Shown here piece by piece: positions 58,719 through 64,000 of a DNA stretch of 64,000 bases. The first letter of the stretch is position 1. Each line of letters starts with the position of its first letter. Origin of the DNA: Flexivirga endophytica (lineage in GTDB: Bacteria; Actinomycetota; Actinomycetes; Actinomycetales; Dermatophilaceae). The stretch covers positions 310,001-374,000 of the forward strand of contig NZ_BMHI01000001.1 in the NCBI RefSeq assembly GCF_014640635.1, in the 5' to 3' direction. The notes beneath the pieces were generated by a model. That model did no database searches, was not told the origin of the DNA, and was given only the letters and a program-made list of their open reading frames with translations. The position numbers and the translations under genes are program-made.

Positions 58719-58829
58719 ACCCCTTCGCCGAGAGGACATCCGTTTGTCGAGAGGACAGGCGATCTGGGCCGAATTCGGCCCAGATCGCCTGTCCCCTCGG
58801 TCATCGCCTGTCCTTTCGGCGTATGGGGT
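58719..58829. repeat. Nested palindrome, family C copy 3
   Basis: The inner part 58748-58799 is a 52-base palindrome with one mismatched pair and no spacer, centred on GAATTC (left arm CGAGAGGACAGGCGATCTGG). The outer arms ACCCCTTCGCCGAGAGGACA (58719-58738) and 58809-58829 (TGTCCTTTCGGCG...GGGGT) pair with few mismatches. Outer and inner arms share CGAGAGGACA. It lies between gdhA and the ABC exporter. The remaining 80 bases should hold the exporter promoter. Confidence 0.86.
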
Positions 58830-58908
58830 AACCGTGCCGAAGGTCATGGGTCACGGTCATGCCTGCTGACACTGCCGACGACGGGCGCACCACAGCACGC
58901 TCGGTGCT

Positions 58909-59799
58909 ATGGAAGAAATCGCTCGATTCACCGACGTGACACGCACGTTCCGCGGCACGGTCGCTGTGGATTCCGTTGACCTGATCCTGCGACCCGGCGA
59001 GATCGTCGCGTTGCTCGGTCCGAACGGCGCCGGCAAGTCGACCTTGCTGGACATGCTGCTCGGCCTGCGCGATCCCTCCGCCGGCACGGTTCGTGCGTTC
59101 GGTATGCCGCCGACGGCGCGCCGCGCTCGAGCCCGGATGGGCGCGATGCTGCAGGACACTACTGGCCCGGTCGGCCTCACCGTCGCCGAGACCGTCCAGC
59201 TGACCCAGCACCTCTACCCACAGGCCACCCCGCTCGCTGAACTGCTCGCTCTGGTCGAGCTCAGCGACAAGGCCGGTCGGAGGGTGGGGGAGCTGTCCGG
59301 CGGTGAGCGACAACGACTTTCGCTGGCTCTCGCGCTGACCGGCTCACCGGATCTCCTCGTCCTCGACGAGCCGACGGCGGCTCTCGACGTGGCCGGGCGC
59401 CGCCGACTGTTGCGGACCATCCGCGACCTGGCAGCGCAGGATCGGGCGATCGTGCTGGCGACCCATGATCTGCGTGAGGCGCAGGAAGTGGCCGACCGAG
59501 TCGTGGTCCTGCACCACGGACGCAAGATCGCCGATGCGTCGACGCAGGAGATCGTTCGCCGCGTCGGTGTCAGCAGGATGCAGCTGACTACCGACGCCCC
59601 AGCCGCGTGGGTGGCGAACTTCCTTGGTGTCACGGAGGTTTCGTCCTCGTCGGACGGCCGGCTCGAGCTACTGACCGCTGATGCCGAAGGGTTGCTCGGT
59701 GCACTCTTCTCCGCAGGCCACCAGGTACGAGACCTCACCGTGGCGGACGCCGACCTCGAGTCGGCCTTCCTCACCCTCACTCAGGAGCCCGCAGCATGA
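58909..59799 (+). CDS. ABC exporter ATP-binding protein
   Basis: This 296-residue ABC ATPase has Walker A GPNGAGKST (37-45), the signature LSGGERQRLSLALAL, Walker B LLVLDEPTAALD and the switch His in ATHDLREAQ. A C-terminal accessory domain of about 80 residues is typical of drug- or peptide-exporting ABC-2 systems (CcmA/DrrA-like). It overlaps the permease gene by four bases. The start is ATG 58909 (MEEIARFTDVTRTF). The nearby DesK-like two-component system is a candidate regulator. Confidence 0.93.
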   Translation: MEEIARFTDVTRTFRGTVAVDSVDLILRPGEIVALLGPNGAGKSTLLDMLLGLRDPSAGTVRAFGMPPTARRARARMGAMLQDTTGPVGLTVAETVQLTQHLYPQATPLAELLALVELSDKAGRRVGELSGGERQRLSLALALTGSPDLLVLDEPTAALDVAGRRRLLRTIRDLAAQDRAIVLATHDLREAQEVADRVVVLHHGRKIADASTQEIVRRVGVSRMQLTTDAPAAWVANFLGVTEVSSSSDGRLELLTADAEGLLGALFSAGHQVRDLTVADADLESAFLTLTQEPAA

Positions 59800-60632
59800 G
59801 CATCTCCACGAAACCGGAGCCCACCATCGTCGAGCCCCGTATGCCGCTGGGCTTCTCCGCAGCCTTCGCGATCTTCCGCGCGGAGTGGCGCGGCGGCTGG
59901 CGCAGCGGTTGGTTCATCGCGCTCATCACGATGCCGATGGTGCTGTTCGTGCTCTTCGGCACGACCATCCGGGGTGACCTCGACGGCGGCGTCCCGGTCG
60001 CGGCGATGCTGATGGCGTCCTTCACCTGTTTCGGAGTGGTCAACCTGTCCATCTTCGCCGTCGGGGTCGCGGCGGCCGAGCAGCGCGGAATGGGTTGGAT
60101 CCGCAGGCTGCGTGCATCGGCTATGCCGTTGTGGTCCTTCTTCGGGGGCAAGGTGTTGCTCGGATGCGCAGCTGCCACAGCGGTGTTGGTCGGCAACTCG
60201 ATCATCGCGCGCATCGTCGGGGCCGGCGTGCCGATGACCCACCTGCTCAGGCTGTGGCTGGTCATCCTCCTCGGGACGTTGTGCCTCGCACCCTTCGGCT
60301 TCGCGCTCGCCTACTGGGTGCGACCGGGCGCCGCCGGGGTCATCGGCAACCTGGTCTTCCTGCCGTTGTCCTACACCTCCGGGTTCATGACACCGGTCGA
60401 TGCGTTGCCCGGTCCGGTCGCCGCGCTCTCGACCTACCTGCCCACCTCGCACTGGGGCAATCTCGCCTGGGGCGCCATCGCGACGCCGGCACAGGCGGCC
60501 GACTTCGGTGTCCGCGATCCAGGGCGGCCGCTGCTCGACCTCGCCGTGGTTCTCGCGTGGGCGATGGCCGCGTCGCTGGTGGCCGCGGCGGGCTGGCGCC
60601 GGGATCGCAGCCGGGACCGGATCCGCGGCTGA
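59796..60632 (+). CDS. ABC-2 type transporter permease
   Basis: The 278-residue permease has about six membrane spans and the ABC-2 family block YTSGFMTPVDALPGPVAALS near the fifth and sixth spans. It pairs with the ATPase encoded just upstream (ATGA overlap). The exported compound is unknown. A family D palindromic element begins 28 bases after its stop. Confidence 0.9.
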   Translation: MSISTKPEPTIVEPRMPLGFSAAFAIFRAEWRGGWRSGWFIALITMPMVLFVLFGTTIRGDLDGGVPVAAMLMASFTCFGVVNLSIFAVGVAAAEQRGMGWIRRLRASAMPLWSFFGGKVLLGCAAATAVLVGNSIIARIVGAGVPMTHLLRLWLVILLGTLCLAPFGFALAYWVRPGAAGVIGNLVFLPLSYTSGFMTPVDALPGPVAALSTYLPTSHWGNLAWGAIATPAQAADFGVRDPGRPLLDLAVVLAWAMAASLVAAAGWRRDRSRDRIRG

Positions 60633-60660
60633 GGCATGCCAGCGACATCCTGACGTGATG

Positions 60661-60776
60661 CTCGGGGTCCCCGCGAAGTATTCGGAGGAGCGGGCCCCGA
60701 CGAAGTATCGGGGGAGCGAAGCGGAGGAGAACTTCGGTGGGTGCAGGTGCGCAGCGGGGGAGAAACTTCGTGGGGT
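60661..60776. repeat. Family D nested palindrome, intergenic copy
   Basis: This 116-base element starts CTCGGGGTCCCCGCGAAGTA and ends AGAAACTTCGTGGGGT. It is nearly identical to the insertion in ileS at 39604-39717, with one single-base and one three-base length difference and about seven substitutions. The outer arms CCCCGCGAAGT/ACTTCGTGGGG pair, as do the inner CCCGACGAAGT/ACTTCGGTGGG (partly). It lies between the convergent permease gene and the MocR gene and touches the MocR stop codon at 60777. Confidence 0.9.
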
Positions 60777-62123
60777 TTAGCGGCCGATCGATCCGCCGAC
60801 ATGTGCCGCGACGGCCAGCGCGTTCGCGACGTGCTCGAGCTCGTCGGCCACCAGACCGGCCGTGACCCGGATGTGCGGAGCGGGTCGGGCCGGGTCGATC
60901 CCCAGTTGGAAGGGCGAGCCCGGCGCGGCGCCGATGCCACTGGCCGCCAGACTCTGCAGCGCCGAGACCTCGTTGAGGACCGGCACCCAGATGTTGATGC
61001 CGTCGTCGCCGCCGACGACCACGTCGTGTGACCGCAGTGCGTCGGCCAGCCGGCTGCGCCGTGAGGTGTATGCCGCCCGAGCAGCCCCGACCTCCTGCTG
61101 GCACGACGGGTCGGTGAGCAGTGCCAGCAGCAACCGCTGCAACAACCGGCTGGACCAGCCCTGACCCAGTTGCCGACGCTCCTCCAGCGCCCGGATCAGT
61201 CGCTCCGGACCGCCGACGGCGGCGAGCCGGAGGTCGGGGCCGTAGGCCTTGGAGAAGCTGCGGATGTGCAGCACGCGATCCGGCAGCAGGCTGCTCAGGC
61301 TGACCAGATCGGAGCCGGCGATGCCGTCCAACGAGTCGTCCTCGACGACCAGTACGGTCGTCGGGGCGATGACCGCGGCGAGCTCCTGAGCGCGCTGAGG
61401 GCCGAGCGACACCCCGGTCGGGTTCTGCCCGCGCGGCTGCAACACCACCAGTTCAGCTCCGCCGGCCAGTGCGGCCGCGAGGCTCTGCGGGACCAGCCCG
61501 TGCTCGTCGAGCGCCACTGGCACCGGATGCATGCCGCCGCTCTCCAGAAGGTCGAGGAACGGTGGAAATGCGGGGTTTTCGATGGCAACGCGGGTGCCGT
61601 AGCTGCCGAGCAGTTGCAGGATCGCGGCCATGGCATCGGTCGCACCGTCGACGATCGTCAGCCGTTCCGGCAAGCCCGGCCACGTGGTGCGTATGACGTC
61701 CGCCAGCTCCGGCACCACCGGGTCGTCCAGGTAACTGTGCGGCGAAGAACTGTCGCCGAGGGCGCGCAACGAATCGCCCCACGAGGGGAGCAGGTGCGGA
61801 TCCGGGACACCGGTCGACAGGTCGAGGGCGAAGTCGACGGGACGGCCGATCGCCCGACGGTAGCGGCCGCTCGAGAGCGGGCCGGACGGTTCGGCGATGA
61901 ACGAGCCGTGCCGTCCCTCGGTGCGGATCGTCCCGGCTCGCCGCAACGTCGCCCACGCCGAGCTGACGGTGGTCGGCGAGAGCTGCAGCCCCTCGGCGAC
62001 CGAACGGATCGGTGGTAGCCGCATGCCCGGGTCCAGTGATCCGGCCGCGACGGCTCGCGCCACGGCGTCCGCCAACCCGCGAGCAGTCGGTTCGGACAGT
62101 CGTTGCGCCAGCTCGTTGATCAC
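60777..62123 (-). CDS. MocR-type GntR regulator with aminotransferase-like domain
   Basis: The 448-residue protein joins an N-terminal GntR winged helix (LPPIRSVAEGLQLSPTTVSS, residues 36-55) to a fold-type I aminotransferase domain. That domain has the PLP Lys in SFSKAYGPDLRLA near 300 and VVLQPRGQNPTG near 225. MocR regulators bind PLP and control amino acid, GABA, taurine or vitamin B6 genes. It starts GTG 62123 and is divergent from mmsA by 60 bases, so it probably controls mmsA and the following aminotransferase. Confidence 0.93.
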   Translation of the reverse strand: MINELAQRLSEPTARGLADAVARAVAAGSLDPGMRLPPIRSVAEGLQLSPTTVSSAWATLRRAGTIRTEGRHGSFIAEPSGPLSSGRYRRAIGRPVDFALDLSTGVPDPHLLPSWGDSLRALGDSSSPHSYLDDPVVPELADVIRTTWPGLPERLTIVDGATDAMAAILQLLGSYGTRVAIENPAFPPFLDLLESGGMHPVPVALDEHGLVPQSLAAALAGGAELVVLQPRGQNPTGVSLGPQRAQELAAVIAPTTVLVVEDDSLDGIAGSDLVSLSSLLPDRVLHIRSFSKAYGPDLRLAAVGGPERLIRALEERRQLGQGWSSRLLQRLLLALLTDPSCQQEVGAARAAYTSRRSRLADALRSHDVVVGGDDGINIWVPVLNEVSALQSLAASGIGAAPGSPFQLGIDPARPAPHIRVTAGLVADELEHVANALAVAAHVGGSIGR

Positions 62124-62141
62124 TTATGTGACATTACATAA
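62124..62141. promoter_or_regulatory. TTATGT-N6-ACATAA operator-like palindrome
   Basis: A perfect 6-bp inverted repeat with a 6-base spacer lies directly before the MocR start and 42 bases before mmsA, in an AT-rich stretch. A direct repeat TGTCTGG at 62150 and 62160 follows. MocR proteins often bind direct plus inverted repeats between divergent genes, so this is the likely control region. Confidence 0.6.
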
Positions 62142-62183
62142 TCACTATTGTCTGGGCAATGTCTGGCACGTAATGTGCGACGC

Positions 62184-63674
62184 ATGGCACACGTACAGCA
62201 CTGGATCGAGGGCGGCCTCACGGCCGGGGCCTCGACCAAGACCGCACCCGTCTTCAACCCCGCCACGGGAGAGCAGACCGCTGAGCTGGCGCTCGCGACT
62301 CCCGCCGATGTCGATGCGGCCGTCGCTTCGGCGCGCGCAGCGGCCGACTCCTGGAGTCACACCTCTCTCGCCGCTCGGACCAAGGTGCTCTTCGCCTTCC
62401 GCGAACTGCTCGCCGCCCACACCGACGAGTTGGCGGCCCTCGTCACCTCCGAGCACGGCAAGGTTCTCTCCGACGCCGCCGGTGAGGTTGCCCGCGGCCT
62501 GGAAAACGTCGAATACGCCTGTGGTGTAGCGAATTTGATGAAGGGCGAATTCTCGGAGCAGGCGTCCACCGGCGTCGACGTCTACTCGATCCGCCAGCCG
62601 GTCGGCGTCATCGCCGGCATCACCCCCTTCAACTTCCCGCTGATGGTGCCGTTGTGGATGTGCTCCAACGCCATCGCCTGCGGCAACGCCTTCATCCTCA
62701 AGCCGAGCGAGAAGGACCCGTCGGTCTCGCTCCTGCTCGCCGACCTGTGGCGTCAGGCCGGCTTGCCGGACGGTGTCTTCACCGTGCTGCAGGGTGACAA
62801 GGTCGCGGTCGACGGTCTGCTGCAGCACCCCCAGGTCGATGCGATCAGCTTCGTCGGCTCGACGCCGATCGCGCAGTACATCTACGAGACCGGCACCAAG
62901 GCCGGCAAGCGCGTCCAGGCGCTTGGCGGCGCCAAGAACCACATGATGGTCCTGCCCGACGCGGACCTGGATGTCGCTGCGGATGCAGCGGTTTCAGCGG
63001 CATACGGCGCTGCGGGCGAGCGCTGTATGGCGATCTCGGTCATCGTCGCCGTCGGCGCCGTCGCCGATCCGTTGATCGACGCGATCAAGGAGCGGCTCCC
63101 CTCCCTGCAGATCGGTCCGGGTGACAAGGAGGGCTCAGAGATGGGCCCGCTGATCACCGCGGCACACCGCGACAAGGTGATCGACTACATCGACCGCGGT
63201 GAGAAGGAGGGCGCGAAGGTCGTCGTTGACGGCCGGACCGGCCGTAGCGAGGATGGCTTCTTCCTCGGTTGCACACTGCTGGACGACGTGAGTCCGGAGA
63301 ACGTCGCCTACACGGACGAGATCTTCGGCCCGGTGCTGGCGATCGTGCGGGTGGACACCTTCGACCAAGGCCTCGACCTGATCAACAGTCACAAATTCGC
63401 AAATGGCACAGCCATTTTCACCCGTGACGGCGGTGCGGTGCGCAGCTTCCAGCGCGATGTGCAGGTCGGCATGATCGGGGTCAACGTGCCGATCCCGGTG
63501 CCGGTCGGTTACTACTCCTTCGGCGGGTGGAAGGCCTCGCTCTTCGGCGACACCCACATGTACGGCCCGGAAGGGATCAACTTCTGCACCCGTCGCAAGG
63601 TCGTCACCAGCCGCTGGCCCGACCCGGGCAGCTCTAAGATCGACCTCGGCTTCCCGACCAACTCGGACCACTGA
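62184..63674 (+). CDS. mmsA: CoA-acylating methylmalonate/malonate-semialdehyde dehydrogenase
   Basis: MmsA oxidises methylmalonate or malonate semialdehyde to propionyl- or acetyl-CoA with NAD+ and CoA. The catalytic Cys near residue 281 is in AAGERCMAIS. The family blocks PFNFPLMVPLWM, ALGGAKNHMMVLPDAD, IFGPVLAIVRV and the FTRDGGAVRSFQ end are present. Length is 496 from ATG 62184 (MAHVQHWIEGG). The next gene encodes an aminotransferase, so together they can degrade beta-alanine or a similar omega-amino acid. Confidence 0.94.
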   Translation: MAHVQHWIEGGLTAGASTKTAPVFNPATGEQTAELALATPADVDAAVASARAAADSWSHTSLAARTKVLFAFRELLAAHTDELAALVTSEHGKVLSDAAGEVARGLENVEYACGVANLMKGEFSEQASTGVDVYSIRQPVGVIAGITPFNFPLMVPLWMCSNAIACGNAFILKPSEKDPSVSLLLADLWRQAGLPDGVFTVLQGDKVAVDGLLQHPQVDAISFVGSTPIAQYIYETGTKAGKRVQALGGAKNHMMVLPDADLDVAADAAVSAAYGAAGERCMAISVIVAVGAVADPLIDAIKERLPSLQIGPGDKEGSEMGPLITAAHRDKVIDYIDRGEKEGAKVVVDGRTGRSEDGFFLGCTLLDDVSPENVAYTDEIFGPVLAIVRVDTFDQGLDLINSHKFANGTAIFTRDGGAVRSFQRDVQVGMIGVNVPIPVPVGYYSFGGWKASLFGDTHMYGPEGINFCTRRKVVTSRWPDPGSSKIDLGFPTNSDH

Positions 63675-63675
63675 G

Positions 63676-64000
63676 ATGGCTGGCGACCTCGACACAGCAG
63701 CGGCCGATCAGGTCCGCGCGGACGACCGCGCGCATGTCTTCCACTCCTGGAGCGCGCAGGCTCACGTCGATGCGATCCCGATCGCCGGCGGATCCGGTTC
63801 GTACTTCTGGGATTATGAGGGCAAACGCTATCTGGACTTCTCCTCGCAGCTGGTCAACCTGAATATCGGGCACGGGCATCCCAAGGTCGTGCAGGCGATC
63901 CAGGAGCAGGCGGCCCGACTGGCCACGATCGCCCCCGCGCTGGGCAGCGACGTCCGCGGCGAGGCCGCGCGGATGATCGCCGAGCGCGCGCCCGGTGACC
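63676..64000 (+). CDS. Class III aminotransferase, N-terminal part (cut by window end)
   Basis: The frame from ATG 63676 (MAGDLDTAAADQVRADD) runs off the window after 108 codons. HVFHSWSAQAHVDAIPIAGG, YFWDYEGKRYLDFSSQL and IGHGHPKVVQAI are the start of class III PLP aminotransferases of the omega-amino acid:pyruvate type. It begins one base after the mmsA stop, so the two share a transcript. The product would make malonate semialdehyde or a related aldehyde for MmsA. Confidence 0.88.
   Translation, partial: MAGDLDTAAADQVRADDRAHVFHSWSAQAHVDAIPIAGGSGSYFWDYEGKRYLDFSSQLVNLNIGHGHPKVVQAIQEQAARLATIAPALGSDVRGEAARMIAERAPGD

Overview
This window comes from the chromosome of a high-GC Gram-positive bacterium (Actinomycetota). 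The evidence is two clpP genes followed by clpX, a translational-type T-box in front of ileS, a mycothiol-linked Rv2466c-type reductase, and a plsB2-plsC-WS/DGAT lipid operon in the same arrangement as Mycobacterium Rv2482c-Rv2484c. A Micrococcales (Dermacoccaceae/Intrasporangiaceae-like) source is an inference. There is no rRNA, CRISPR array, complete insertion sequence or prophage.

Layout. 0.1-7 kb: aminopeptidase N, a cation exchanger, an Rv2466c-like reductase, rpiB, a PP2C phosphatase and a small antitoxin-like protein. 7.2-12.1 kb: tRNA-Gly, tRNA-Pro, trigger factor and the clpP1-clpP2-clpX proteolysis genes. 12.1-16.2 kb: a MoxR/DUF58/DUF4129 membrane operon (minus strand). 16.3-23.9 kb: valS, then WS/DGAT, plsC and plsB2 (phospholipid and storage-lipid acylation). 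24-28.6 kb: a frameshifted acetyltransferase, an orphan Tdi1/DUF1851-type protein, and a flavin monooxygenase divergent from a GAF regulator. 28.7-35.5 kb: a PucR-linked pyrimidine/hydantoin cluster (LLM oxidoreductase, dihydropyrimidinase, NCS1 permease, beta-ureidopropionase). 35.6-38 kb: a lower-GC patch with a lipoprotein, a G1 glutamic peptidase and vapBC. 38-45.6 kb: T-box, ileS, GNAT, folC, DUF4233, uppP, ndk. 45.6-47.5 kb: 72-bp tandem repeats, a Doc toxin remnant, and a cobalamin riboswitch controlling a secreted alpha/alpha-repeat protein. 47.6-54.2 kb: MarR, rpsO, pnp, methyltransferases and an APH-like kinase. 54.2-57.2 kb: a LanC-like protein in an operon with a NarL-type two-component system. 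57.3-64 kb: gdhA, an ABC-2 exporter, a MocR regulator divergent from mmsA, and the start of an aminotransferase.

The most unusual signal is not a gene. At least nine places carry large nested palindromes built as A1-A2-A2'-A1', in which the outer and inner arms share a core. They form at least five sequence families (A-D, plus a single copy near 53.3 kb). Eight copies sit at gene 3' ends, several overlapping stop codons. One family D copy is inserted in frame inside ileS and adds 38 residues to the synthetase, while a sister copy lies between two convergent genes at 60.7 kb. This resembles the Rickettsia palindromic element phenomenon but with unrelated sequence.

Functional links: the pucR cluster would convert dihydropyrimidines to beta-alanine-type products, and the aminotransferase-mmsA pair at the window end could carry beta-alanine to an acyl-CoA. 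The clp genes with tig form a protein quality-control block, and plsB2-plsC-WS/DGAT form a stepwise glycerolipid pathway.
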